This document shows, in pieces, positions 1-11,139 of a stretch of DNA of 64,000 bases (its first letter is position 1; every line of letters starts with the position of its first letter). Source of the stretch: Batrachochytrium dendrobatidis JAM81 (lineage: Eukaryota; Chytridiomycota; Chytridiomycetes; Rhizophydiales); contig NW_006281104.1 in assembly GCF_000203795.2 (NCBI RefSeq), positions 81,936 through 145,935 of the forward strand, given 5' to 3'. The translations under genes were made by a program, and so were the position numbers. The notes beneath the pieces are model-generated. The model did no database searches. It was given only the letters and a program-made list of their open reading frames with translations, and was not told where the DNA came from.

Positions 1-457
1 GGAATATGAGCCAAAGTATTTGTAGATTCATCATGGAAATGCAGAATGAACTTACTAATAGAGTCGGTTGAAGGATGAATAGATGGCAAGTCAGGACGTT
101 TCCAAGACTTGCGATAATCAGTTACTGTTCAATACACATAACAAGTGTATTAAAGAATGAAATCAAAAGTTAGTATGAAAGATTGTTTATAATTTAATTG
201 TTTGGTTTCAACTAACCGGTTGCAGGCAAGTTTTGATGCAATAATTCCAACTGTTGTTCGAATGCAGAGCGAGGTTCAAGTAGTCTGGCTCGCTTGCTAG
301 TTTTCTGTAAAGAATTGGTTAGAGTGTCAATACTGTCCTGACGCTTGCCAGCAATAGAGACTGATGACATGATTGTATCTTCTAATTTGGACAAAACAGT
401 TGGATTGTTTTGAATGGATTGAGTATTGTCGATTGCAGAAGAAAGCGATGCAACCAT
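1..457 (-). CDS. Unknown protein, 5' part only (runs off the left edge)
   Basis: Reads leftward from an ATG at 455-457. Exon 1 (457-217) ends ACC G|GTTAGT; an intron at 216-125 ends in ACAG; exon 2 (124-1) stays open to the window edge, so the gene continues outside. The first 80 residues are polar and probably helical, with a basic patch KRARLLEPR and then QLELLHQNLPA, which suggests a small coiled-coil protein. Exon 2 reads on with DYRKSWKRPDLPSIHP. I do not recognise the family. The intron is supported by consensus ends and by an open frame on both sides. Confidence 0.5.
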
Positions 458-696
458 GATTGCTTGATGATGAGACTATCCGGTATGTTAAGGAATAGCA
501 ATGATGGATTGAATCTAGTCAAGAGTTTGAAAAGGGATGAAAAAGGTTCGGACAGAAAAATAAGATTGAAATTCTTGAATTTATAAAAAGTATTATTCAA
601 GCGATAAAGTGTTATTTGTTAAAAAAATTCAAACTGCAGCTTAGTCAAGATGGATTGTATTGTCATTTAGATTGTTATGACACGAGTTGAATGAGT

Positions 697-1857
697 TCAA
701 CGATAAGCTTTCTTTTTTGGTCTTTTTTTGGAGTGACGAATTGGTTCTGATGTTTGCATGGAATGAAGGTCAGTATTCCAGATATCAGTTTCTGCAGGAC
801 TATTAACAATGTTTAGATTTGGAACAGGAGAAACTTGATGGACGACTTGGATTGCACGTCTGCGTTTTGTAATAGTTGATGTTGGAGTCACATCAGGATC
901 AATATTGGTAAAAGTAGATGTTTGAATGGAAGGGGAATTTGGAGATACAATTGTATTTGAAGGATTGATGATGGGAACATGAGCATCTTTAGCCACAAGA
1001 TCGTTTAATAGACGCAACATGCAATTGCTTTGTTCAGCAATAAGACTAGAACGTTCATTGACTAATCTGATTTCGTTTGAAATATCGAGTTTGAATTGAT
1101 TTAAATGAGATTGTATGACTGGACCGTAATATTGTTGAACTATTAAGATGATCAAGTAAAAACAGTTGATGAGCACGTGGAATGAATTAAAATTAAACAA
1201 CAACAAGTGAATACCAGCATCAGTGATAGCACCACGCAGAGAGTCTGTTTGTAACACAGCAGTGAGAGAAGATTGTTCGAGTCGAACTGTCTCTCTCATA
1301 GCAGAAAGATCGTTGAAAGAGTCGTGCAAGGACTGAATAGTTTGTTCTAAAAGACAGTCCAAGTTACGTTTTAAAGCAGTAGAAACTAGATCTAAAGAAG
1401 GGGTTGAAACAGGGAGAGAGACATGATCGAGTAGAGACGAACTGGGAAGAGTGTCCAGAGAGATCGGACTAGCCAGTAATGGTTGACAAGGAGTGATAAA
1501 GGAAGGAGAAGGACGAGGAATATAACGCAGCATTGGATTACAAGTCTTTTGTATAAAGGTTTCATCATTGATGGTGGGGTTGATAATGGGATTCATAATG
1601 GGGTTGATAATAGAGTTGATGGTGGTGTTCATAATGGGGTTGATGATAGAATCCACGGTGTGATTCATAATGGGATTCATAATGGGATTCATAGTGGGGT
1701 TCATAATGGGATTCATAAGACTAGTAGAATAGACAGTCTTTGGTTCATCAGTTACTAGTACAATAGGTGATGGAGTGGGACTGTCAACTGAAGATTCCAT
1801 TGATTGACTCATAGACACTATCAAATCTAACAAACTGTCATCAACACAATCCATCAT
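697..1857 (-). CDS. Unknown coiled-coil protein with Met-Asn-Pro-Ile tetrapeptide repeats
   Basis: Starts MMDCVDDSLLDLIVSMSQ and is about 361 residues after splicing. An in-frame 75-nt intron at 1214-1140 (GTATTC...TTAATAG) is likely, because reading through it would add a hydrophobic, Asn- and Leu-rich stretch inside an otherwise polar helix; splicing joins AITDA to VQQYYG. Residues about 48-98 are roughly twelve tetrapeptides of the type MNPI/INPI. The middle (LDLVSTALKRNLDCLLEQ onward) looks like a long amphipathic coiled coil. The C-terminus is basic (KRRRAIQVV; HSKKRPKKKAYR) and resembles a nuclear localisation signal. The start lies only 19 bp from the start of the divergent epimerase gene. 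Function unknown. Confidence 0.6.
   Translation of the reverse strand: MMDCVDDSLLDLIVSMSQSMESSVDSPTPSPIVLVTDEPKTVYSTSLMNPIMNPTMNPIMNPIMNHTVDSIINPIMNTTINSIINPIMNPIINPTINDETFIQKTCNPMLRYIPRPSPSFITPCQPLLASPISLDTLPSSSLLDHVSLPVSTPSLDLVSTALKRNLDCLLEQTIQSLHDSFNDLSAMRETVRLEQSSLTAVLQTDSLRGAITDAGIHLLLFNFNSFHVLINCFYLIILIVQQYYGPVIQSHLNQFKLDISNEIRLVNERSSLIAEQSNCMLRLLNDLVAKDAHVPIINPSNTIVSPNSPSIQTSTFTNIDPDVTPTSTITKRRRAIQVVHQVSPVPNLNIVNSPAETDIWNTDLHSMQTSEPIRHSKKRPKKKAYR
1570..1716 (-). repeat. 12-bp coding minisatellite (Met-Asn-Pro-Ile repeats)
   Basis: About twelve degenerate copies of a 12-bp unit (ATGAATCCCATT on the minus strand) encode (M/I)N(P/S/H/T)(I/T/V). Because the unit is a multiple of three, copy number can change without a frameshift. 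Confidence 0.85.
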
Positions 1858-1876
1858 TTCTTATCTATTATCAATC
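1858..1876. promoter_or_regulatory. 19-bp spacer between two divergent start codons
   Basis: The minus-strand coiled-coil gene starts at 1857 and the plus-strand epimerase at 1877. The promoter elements and 5' untranslated regions of the two genes must therefore overlap each other or lie inside the opposite coding region. Confidence 0.5.
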
Positions 1877-3133
1877 ATGACTGTTGATGTTAATCCCGAC
1901 TTTGTTACTGTTACTCACGCTGGATCCACCATCACTATCTACCTCTGGGGTGCTACAGTTACTTCTTGGAAATACTATGGAGTTGAGAATCTGTTTCTAA
2001 GGTATGCATGATTACTATCCATGTCATGACATTCATCACTAACAGTCCAACTATAATATAGCTCAAAGGCCGTACTGGATGGATCTAAACCCATCCGAGG
2101 TGGAATGTAAATCAACTTGAATACTCTTGTTTTGATGTATAGTTGATTAATACTTGAATAAAGTCCACTAGTCTTTCCTCAGTTTGGGTCGGGTCAAGAC
2201 AAGGTACTTCCTCAGCACGGTTTTGCTCGAGTCTCGAAATGGAAGTATTTGGGTTTGGAAGTAGAGAATGCTGCCGAAACTACTGTTCGTTTTGGTAAGC
2301 TTCCAACACTGAGTGTATCAATCCATCTGAAAGATTAATACAGATTGCTAATGTCATGAATGGTCTGTAATGGTTTAGGACTCACTCCATTCATGATCCC
2401 TGAAGCCCAACGTGCTCTTTGGCCTCATGGTAAAACACTATATCATTCAACTGTATAAATCTTGACCCTGTACACTAAACACTTGTTGAATTCAAGACTT
2501 TCATCTGATTTACACCGTCTCTGCTTTTTGGAAGTGCATTGAAAACCTCGCTCAGTGTCCGCAACACGGGCAATACTGCATTCAAGTTTGAATCGTTACT
2601 GCATACATATCTACGTGTCCAAGACATTGCTTCCGTTGGTATTGTTGGACTGACTGGGTTTCCTTATGTGGATAAAGTAGCCAACAGTGCTCGCACTGAA
2701 ATGGAACCTCGTTCCATCATTACCATCCAAGGTGAAGTGGATCGTGTATACGAGAATGTCAAGAACGATTACATTTCAATCCAAGGAACTGGTGTTGGTG
2801 GTGGTTCATTAACCCTTCACAAATCTGAATTCAAGGATGTTGGCAAGTAGATCTGATTGTTACTTATTCAACACATGACATATTAATTCATTTTAATCAT
2901 TACAGTTGTATGGAATCCATGGGTTGAAAAGGCCAAAGCCATGTCTGACTTTGATGACTCGGAGGTAAGATCAACACTTGAATTATTAAACAATTGAATT
3001 ACTAAAACTTTACTTTTAGTTTCAACAAATGGTGTGTGTTGAAGTAGGAAATGTTACGTTGATGGAAGTTGCAGCAGGTAAAGAATGGAATGGAACTCAA
3101 GTCTTACTCGCAACTCCTGTTCACTCGCTTTGA
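1877..3133 (+). CDS. Glucose-6-phosphate 1-epimerase (D-hexose-6-phosphate mutarotase, yeast YMR099C family)
   Basis: Aldose-1-epimerase fold enzyme that interconverts the alpha and beta anomers of hexose 6-phosphates in the cytosol. Exons: 1877-2001, 2062-2106, 2164-2294, 2379-2429, 2497-2842, 2906-2964, 3020-3133. Family landmarks read in order: LWGATVTSW near the N-terminus, SKPIRGGIPLVFPQFG, LPQHGFARVSKW, then FESLLHTYLRV, VVWNPWVEKAKAMSDF and CVEVGNV near the end; length about 290 residues, normal for the family. The fifth intron uses a GC donor (G|GCAAGT), and no GT alternative keeps the frame. Exon 5 carries one extra base: the frame set by the splice site (DFHLIYTVSAF) and the following frame (GSALKTSLSVRNTG) differ by one, most simply an extra T in the T5 run at 2525-2529. 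This is either a sequence error or a recent break. Confidence 0.88.
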
Positions 3134-3349
3134 CGAGACAATTGAATTGATTTCGTTGTTACAGACTCAAGTCACTCTTGAAACTATATTCAAAATGAAG
3201 CAAACATCAAGTTACAACTGTAACTTGTTAATTCTATTGAATTCATAATAAACTTTAAGTCGATGGAATTCAATCAAAAACCTCAAATTGACTTGACCTA
3301 AAGTCAGACTTTTCAGCAAGATTACTCGAACAAACCGTCAAAGTTTATC

Positions 3350-6300
3350 ATGAAGAGTGTCCTGCGCAATGTGTAAGCATCTACTATTCTATAAACACTG
3401 GCTACTGGCATTCACATGGCATCCACATGACATCCACAACCTTCTTGTTCTAACCCAGTTTGAGCATCTTGAGTGGTCTTATGAACGGGTCAAAACTACT
3501 GACACTAGTCATTATAACTTGAGTCTCTTAGTCTTGGATTTCCTCTGTTTATACTACACTTTTCACTCTCTTCATCTGTTGATTATCATGTACTCACGAC
3601 TCTACTGTTGTATTCTATCCTTAGCAAAAACGTCACAAAAGGCTACTCGGACTTGCAGATAAAAACCCGTCAGGCCACTTGCAATGACCCGGTTAGTCTT
3701 GATTGTATTCAACTACAACACATATTGGTCCTCTTGCTCTACTGCCATAATCATCTAAATACAACTTTTGTATCTTGCTGTCATGACTCTAAAATAGACC
3801 ATGTTTAAATATTCATAATGCTTTCCTATTTGAAATTGACTTTTAAGCATTCTCAATCCTTTTAAATTATAATTTCAAACTGAATCTCCACTTTTGCTAA
3901 ACCATTTATTATACAATCTCCAAATTCAACCCCAGATTTATTGAGTTTGTTTTGATGGTATCAAACTCATTTCTGTTGTATCCTAAATCCCACATTGGAA
4001 ATTCAACTGCTGCTTTCATGTCAATCATTTAATGTTTAGACTCTCAAGTCTCAAGAATGTAAACATTGCTTTACTTGTACAGAATAAGCAGACCAGTCAA
4101 CTTTATAGAATTCAAAAATTAACATTCTCCACTAGATTGACTACCCTTCACAAAACTGGTTGTTTATTATGCATCTTGACATTCCAATTTAGTCTTTTAC
4201 GTAAACATGACTGTAACTTGTCATGGTGTCTACCATTCAATCATTTGTAAACTAACACCATCAATATTGTATTCATCATAGTGGGGTCCCTCTGGATCAC
4301 TCATGGCTGAAATTTCAAATTGCACAGATAACCAGTAAGTAAACTTGTACTAACCATCATAGTTTGAAATCAGTATATTGTATACATTCTAATCTTGTCA
4401 ATCTTACTGCTAGGCGTGATTTTATGGAGATTATCGAGATTATTGACAAACGAATGAACGATTCAGGAAAAAACTGGAGACATGTATACAAGGTACATCA
4501 CTCATCCTTTAATCTTTGACCCATTTTAACTTTATTCTAACCAACAGTCTTGAATAATCCTGACTCTGCATCTAGGCACTCACTGTGCTAGACTACTTGA
4601 TTAAAAATGGTTCTGAAGCTGTAGTTGTGCATGCCAAACAAAACCTACATGTCATCAAGACTCTCAAAGAATTTCAATATATTGACGATGAGGGTCGTGA
4701 TCAGGGTGCCAATGGTAAAAAAACAATCGTTTGTTGTGATTTGAATTGACCAGTTTGGTATGACTGACTCTTTGAAATACTCAGTTCGACAAAAGAGCAA
4801 AGACATCACTGCACTTCTTGTTGACGAATCACTGTTACAGGAAGCACGAGGTACTCGTGGAAGAGTACGCAATCGTTTCAACTACAGTGCCGAAAGCGAA
4901 GGAGCTACCAACTCGGAAGATGCTGATCTTCGTCGCGCATTGGAGGAAAGCAAACAGCAAGCGACAGAAGATAGTCGAAGAAGAAAAGAACGTGAACAAG
5001 AGTAAGTCACGAGTATACCTGCAAATGATCATGTAAACTGTCACTATACTTTTTATGACTAACTATTGGATTTCAGAGAAAGCGATATTCAACGTGCTAT
5101 TGAGCTGAGTGAAAAGGAGGCCATTCAGCGTAGAATGGATGCGCGAAACCGTCTAGAGCCACAAATGACAGGAGATAGTCTCTTTTCTGGGTAGGCACTG
5201 TTTCTTGTACATTCAAGTCACGACTAACCACCTAGTCTTTACTAATCATGTATTGTCACGTAATTTAATTCTTAGAAACACTACCAAAGGTACAGATATC
5301 ATCGACTTTTTTGGCAGTTTGGAGCAGCCAGTGGCTCAGCAACAACCCCAGCAAACAGCGTTTGATCCATTTGCCGGGTTTGGTGGAGTGGATCCATTTG
5401 CTATTCAGCAGCAGCAATTGTTACAACAACAGCAGCAACAATATATGCAGCAGCAACAACAACAACAGCTTTTACAGCAACAGCAACAACAACAGCTTTT
5501 ACAGCAACAGCAGCAGCAGCAGCTTGCCCAACAGCAACAACTTGCTCAACAGCAGCAACAAGCACAGTTTGATTTCTTTGCTAGCTTGAACCAGCAATCT
5601 CATGCCGCTGTTCCTCAAAACAATCCATTTTCAATGCAGCAGTCTCAGGGAAATGCGCCAGCCAATCCATTTGGTACAACTGCCACGCCTGATCTTTCTC
5701 GAAATCCCAAGTATGTTGTAATGATTTGTAAACCTGAACGAGACATGGTTAATGTTTGTATCCATTCTAATATAATGCTGCAGCTCGTCCATAGATCCAT
5801 TTGCGAGCGTGTCATCGAGAAATCTCACGTAAGACATGACTATTGAATTGATAACATATTTTTGTCATGTACATTTAAACTTGTGACATTTTAAATAACA
5901 ATGAGATCTCAATACAGACCTGCGGCAAACAATCAAGCATCTGAATTTTCTGGATTCAATCCATTTGGAACCACATCGTCCCAACCATTATCATCAAATG
6001 CAGGATCTTTACAAAAGCCACTGTTTGATTTAGATGCCTCAAGTCTTGCATCGTCCGGTGTATCTCAGCCAGTAAATAAGAATCCATTTTCAACCACCAA
6101 CACTTCGCGCTATCAATGGGAAGATTCAAAGTCAAAACCCACGCTCTCTCAGCTGCAGGCAACTGGTGGGTTTCCTGCACCAACGGCAAATAACCATGGC
6201 TCAGGATTGGGCTTGTCAGGAATCCAAAACTTTGGTCAGGCTCCAGGGTGTTTTCCCAACTCCATTGCACCACTGCAACCTTCCATGACAGGCAGCAGTT

Positions 6301-6524
6301 TTTCGGGCGGATCTAGCAATCCATTTGGAATGAATATGGGTGGACAAGGAATCCAACAACTGCCTTCTCAACATACTGGTAGTAGCTTTGGCGGGCACAA
6401 TTTCCAAACTCAACAACCGCTTAATTCTTTTGGTGGGACCAACACCACTACACCTTTTGGCACCCCATTTCCGCAGCAACAACAAGGACCTTCATCGTAT
6501 CAGCGGGCAAATAATTTTTTTTAG
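3350..6524 (+). CDS. Epsin, ENTH-domain clathrin adaptor (Ent1/Ent2-like)
   Basis: Endocytic adaptor: the ENTH domain binds PtdIns(4,5)P2 at the plasma membrane and the disordered tail recruits clathrin, AP-2, EH-domain proteins and ubiquitinated cargo. Exons: 3350-3372, 3625-3690, 4282-4334, 4414-4492, 4576-4714, 4785-5001, 5077-5190, 5276-5710, 5784-5828, 5918-6524. The first five exons and the start of the sixth encode the ENTH domain (MKSVLRNVKN, then YSDLQIKTRQATCNDPWGPS, ALTVLDYLIKNGSEAVV, HVIKTLKEFQYIDDEGRDQG, VRQKSKDITALL). Two ubiquitin-interacting motifs follow (DLRRALEESKQ and DIQRAIELSEKEA), then a Gln-rich tract, three DPF motifs and five NPF motifs. The 591-nt intron after CNDP is long for this window. 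All junctions keep frame. Confidence 0.93.
5404..5570 (+). repeat. CAG/CAA repeat encoding polyglutamine in epsin
   Basis: Mixed CAG and CAA codons encode about 45 glutamines broken by Leu, Tyr, Met and Ala. An internal block (CAACAGCTTTTACAGCAA type) is repeated in tandem. It lies in the disordered clathrin- and AP-2-binding tail. Confidence 0.9.
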
Positions 6525-6899
6525 TGGTACTCTTGTTGATTTCTCTCCATTCGATATTCTAGTCTTGTTTAGTTTACGCTTTTTAGCTGATCTTCACGGC
6601 TTTGCCGACTATACTCTACTGAAATAAACTAGTCTATTTTCGATGGGTAGATATACGTGATCTATTCATAACAATGTGTAAAGTGAACCATGCCCAAATT
6701 GCTTAGAATTTAATTTAATTTAATAGCATTATGAATTAGTCGACCATTTGTCCATTGGATGAATAACCATCTCAAAAGCGACCTGCATGATTGGATACTA
6801 CACGTGATGCGATACACTTGTATTCAATATTATATCTAGTCTGATTTTCATGGTTCATCTTGAACCTACAAGTCCAATACAAATATTTAAAAAAGCACA
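6525..6899. other. Intergenic region between epsin and EXO84
   Basis: No gene seen. It contains the epsin 3' region and, about 95 bp before the EXO84 start, a CACGTG E-box core at 6801-6806. Confidence 0.5.
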
Positions 6900-9800
6900 A
6901 TGCTGAATGACCGAATGGGAATACACAGTCGAGCAAATAGTACTGTCAACCGTAATGGCGAGGCACGACCTTCAAGTGCTTCGCGCAGTTCTCCACTTCA
7001 ACCCACGAATCCACCCAGCTCAGGCAATACTGAAAAGGGAAAACTAGGAGGTATATTCACGGGCATGAGCAGTTCAAAAAACACCCCTTTGAACGATAAA
7101 ACAGCATTTTCAGTCACTCCTATTCCAACAGCCAATACCGTATCCAATCCATCTCAAGGAGGTATCAAAGGGTCAGATATACTAAAATTCTCCGAGGATA
7201 ATTTCGATGTCGAACTCTATGTACGCGGAATGCTTCAACATCTCCCCAACGAAGAGGCGATCCAGCAGCTCTATCACTCCCTTGCAGATGCAAAAGATTT
7301 GGCTGCTACTGACTTGCAATGCAACGTGTATCGCAACTACAACGATTTTGTTGTGATTTCTAAAGAAATATCAAAACTTGAAAGCGATATGCTTTATTTA
7401 CGAGAATTGTTGACGGATTTAAAAGATGTTCAGGATAATTTACGTCCTGTGTCGGATCCTGAAAATGATACCGAGTTGGTTCAGATGGCTGACGATTCAC
7501 TTGCTTCTCCAGAACAAAAACGTGCTGCCATGGCAGAAGCGTTGGCTAAACAGCGTGTTCGCGAGGAAGAGTTGATTGAAAGCCGTGAAGCACAAATGAA
7601 ACTTCTTTACACCAATATCGATGGACTACAGGTAAAACTAATCCAACCCATCAATAAAATTAAACTCGCTAACCCATATATTGGACGATACAGAAAATTT
7701 TGCCCGAATCCAAGCAGCGTTATCTTGTCAGAGATGGTAGCAAAACACATTACTGGGAAGTCAGTACAACCACATTCAAACAAAAAGATATGGTGCACTT
7801 GTATTTATTTAATGATACGCTAGTTCAAGTCAGTTGGAAAAAAAGCATCATCACCGGAAAAGCCCGCATGTTTGCTGAAATAGCATGGGGATTGAGCGAG
7901 ATTGGCTTTATTGACATGAAGGATTCTCCAGGTCCATACACTACACAATCCTATTGCTACACATTTCTACTTTTACTAACCCTGACTTTTTTACACAGAT
8001 GTTTCCAATGCATTCAAAATTGTTCGACATCCAGATGCAAGTATTTATCGCACAGAGACTCTTGAGGAAAAACGAGCCATTCTTGCTTCAATCAAACGCA
8101 TCACAGATGATATTCTTGTACAGCGTAGAAAAGAAAAGGATCAAGTCAAAAATGCTGCCATTTCAAAGGTAAATGGAGTGTTGGTGACAAACCATAGATT
8201 CAATCTTTTAAATGTAGTGTAATACATTGATAGGCAAATACCATGACTGCATTACTTCCAAACAGCAACATGGATCAATACAAGAATATTTCTGATCAAC
8301 TTCCAGTAAAAGATAATCTCAGTGCCACGGATTACCGTTGGCTGTTGGAGCTGCCTGACGAGTTGGATGTTCTTGTAGCACATCGTGATTTTGACAATTC
8401 CGTAGCAAATCTTGAAAAAGGCAAGTTGGTTTTAAATTTTATCAATACTAGTAGGTCAAACTCTCACCAGCATGACATTGTCTTGCTGTGTTGATAACAG
8501 CAAGAAAGATTCTATCGGGAGTTGATATCAAAACTCCACGTGTGCAAATGCTGCGAGCATCGGTAGAAAATCGTATAGAAATATTGGCCAAATTAGTCAC
8601 TTCTGATCTTGCTAGTCCAGTGTCTACAAAATCGCAGGTTCAAGAAAATATTGATCGACTATTGCGTCTTGGACTTGGCGATCAAGTATGTTTATAGAGT
8701 GAACCATTTTAATGTTTTGATTAAATGATCTAAATTGTATTGACTGGTATGAATCATGGTTTAGGCTAGAGATATTTTCTTGACAGCACGTACAAAGACC
8801 ATTCGCCACCGCACACGGTAGGACATACTATGTGTTTTATAGATTCAAAAACTGATACTTGTTATTAAATCACATTTTCAAAGACATTTGAAATTTGATG
8901 GCGATGTTGCAGCCTACATGTGCGATCTTGCAGAAGTGACGTTTAGGCTGATTCGAAACACTTGCGATTGGTATGGCGGATCATTCAGGGACACCACAAT
9001 GGCTTCAGGTAAGCTGGCACAAATCCCCAAACACAATACTTGACATTCATTTTATTTAAACTGCTTACCAAACTATGTTGTATACATGTTTAGGTTTTAT
9101 GAAATGGGTTACTTTAGAAATTGTATACTTTACAGATATTCTGCGCCGTCAAGTGTTTAATTCTCGCCAAAGCTTCTCTGTTATTGCTGATTGTCTTTCC
9201 AGTGCTTTAGATCAATGTCAACAGGTATGTATGTGATGATTTTACCCAGAATGCATATCTCGAATTAACTTTTGGGTTTTCAGCTACGTGATGTGGGTCT
9301 TGATTTAGGATTTTTAATTGATCAAATCGTATTTGGTGACATTGAAAAGGCAATTGAAAATCATTCCAAATCACTTGAAGAACTCGTTATTCAAGCAATA
9401 GAATGTGACACGTATGAGTCTTTAGAGCCTCGTATAGACTTTTTTGAAGAACGTGGCCTTGTTTTTGGTACGATTGAAGATACTGATCGAGTCTTGATCA
9501 ATGCACATTTCAAATCCGTGTAGTCTTACAACTGATTTGGCAACTTTATAGATGCAGAAATTCCAAGAATGAGTGAAAGTGCTTATCAGCTATTTACTAT
9601 TCTGACCGACTTTGCATCAGATGTGGGTGCCCTTATGTCCATGACGGTCAGTTTAAATGGTTTACAAAATGGAACCTATTCATCATATCTCATTGCAATG
9701 TCATACACTATTAGCTCTACAACAAAATTGTGGCATCATTATCTGCACTGTTTGAAGTGTATGTGATATACACAAGTGCTGCATTACAAAAAGATTTTTC

Positions 9801-10946
9801 CAACAAACAGGCAAGTTTAATGCATTGCAACTATAGTTTTGTGGTTTCCACTGAAATAGTCGATCATTATTAACAGGATTCATATTGTGCTAGATTTGTG
9901 TGGTCTTGTCCAACATTACTTTTGTGGTGGAACAAATGCTGCCAAAAGTCAAGATCCAGCTCGAGGTATAGCTTAAACATTCGCCTCAATGCATGTTATT
10001 CGACTGTAGTTTCATTTTGATTCTAAACTGATGCATTAGGAGCAATTTGAACGAGTGATTCCTGAACTAGATGAAGATTGTATACGTCATAAGGGTAAGA
10101 TTATTTTGAATAGTATTCAAGCAAAGTCAACAGTACATGTTGTGCTGATTGAATAATTTCAACTTCACGGTATAGCTTCGCTTGAAAAAGTCAAAACGGT
10201 GTTTGTAGAAAGTAGTTGTTCCAATTTGATCAAAAATGATTACAATTTTTCCAAAGTCGACTATTCAAATGTAAGATGATCATCCATGACCCATTTCATT
10301 CGTGTTACTAACACCTCAATCAGACGGCAGCCATCTTAGAGACCACGTTACCTACAGAGCCGATATTAAAAGTATCAAGTATAAACCCTGTTTAAATGTT
10401 AAATCACTGTACAATGATTCTTACCCAAATTGTTGTTTAGCTTTCGGTTGGGCTCAACAAACTTTTGATGAACATGGATGCAACTCTTGATTGTGTTTTA
10501 CTCGTAGGTCGCGTTATCCAACTGCTTTTTGATAAAATGGTCAATACAAGTATGTAACTTTGTATAAAGATGTATCCCATTTCTTGAGCTAGATGTTTAA
10601 CCCATTTTTCAAATGGTGTATAGGTGCAGGTTGGGAGACTGAAAAAGGTCCAAGAAAGTTTGGATTTGGAGGTGTTCAATCCCTTCTTCTAGATATACAC
10701 TTTATGCTTCGAGTTGCCGAAACGTATATTACTGAGGATGCAAACAAAAATGCAAACAGTGTATGTGAAATGGCACTCCGAGCTTATTTTGTTCAGAACA
10801 AGGATCTGAGCGTACCGCTTAAAACAGGCGAATGGTACGACAAACGAGTAGATGAAGCAGTTCGTAAATTTGGAAAGAATTTGGCATTGCTGACTACAGG
10901 AAACACCATGTCCTTGAATGCAAAGGCTAAACAAAGCTCATCATAA
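6900..10946 (+). CDS. EXO84: Exocyst complex component EXO84
   Basis: Subunit of the octameric exocyst that tethers secretory vesicles to the plasma membrane. Exons, as best resolved: 6900-7631, 7694-7931, 7999-8168, 8234-8420, 8501-8685, 8765-8817, 8884-9008, 9094-9224, 9284-9467, 9552-9646, 9715-9759, 9877-9966, 10040-10094, 10176-10270, 10441-10549, 10624-10946. After a Ser/Pro-rich N-terminus comes the Vps51/Exo84 helical part (FDVELYVRGMLQHLPNEEA, then SKEISKLESDMLYLRELLTD), a PH domain in exons 2-3 (RYLVRDGSKTHYWEV, HLYLFNDTLVQV, FKIVRHPDAS), and the C-terminal bundle (RQVFNSRQSF, CQQLRDVGLDLGFLIDQIV, GPRKFGFGGVQSLLLDIHFM). Intron 4 has a GC donor (G|GCAAGT). The join between exons at 9966 and 10040 is off by one base as read, so that boundary is not settled. 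Confidence 0.88.
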
Positions 10947-11139
10947 TCTAAAGTGTTGAACTGGCTGACAGCAATTGAATTATATGATAAAGGGTTCAAT
11001 ATTGATCGTTGGAATAAACACACGATCAAATAGTCGTATGTGATAGCATGGTTTATGGCATGAAATAAAACCCTGATCTACTTCAGTCTAAAACCAAGTT
11101 GGTATAATCTTGATAGTAGTTTGTGATACATTACTGAAC

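Noticed and set aside
9811..9876. A further GC-AG intron in EXO84 (CAG|GCAAGT)
   Set aside because: It gives a poor frame afterwards. The donor GTATGT at 9760 joined to 9877 gives a good one (SALFEV then HIVLDLCGLV).
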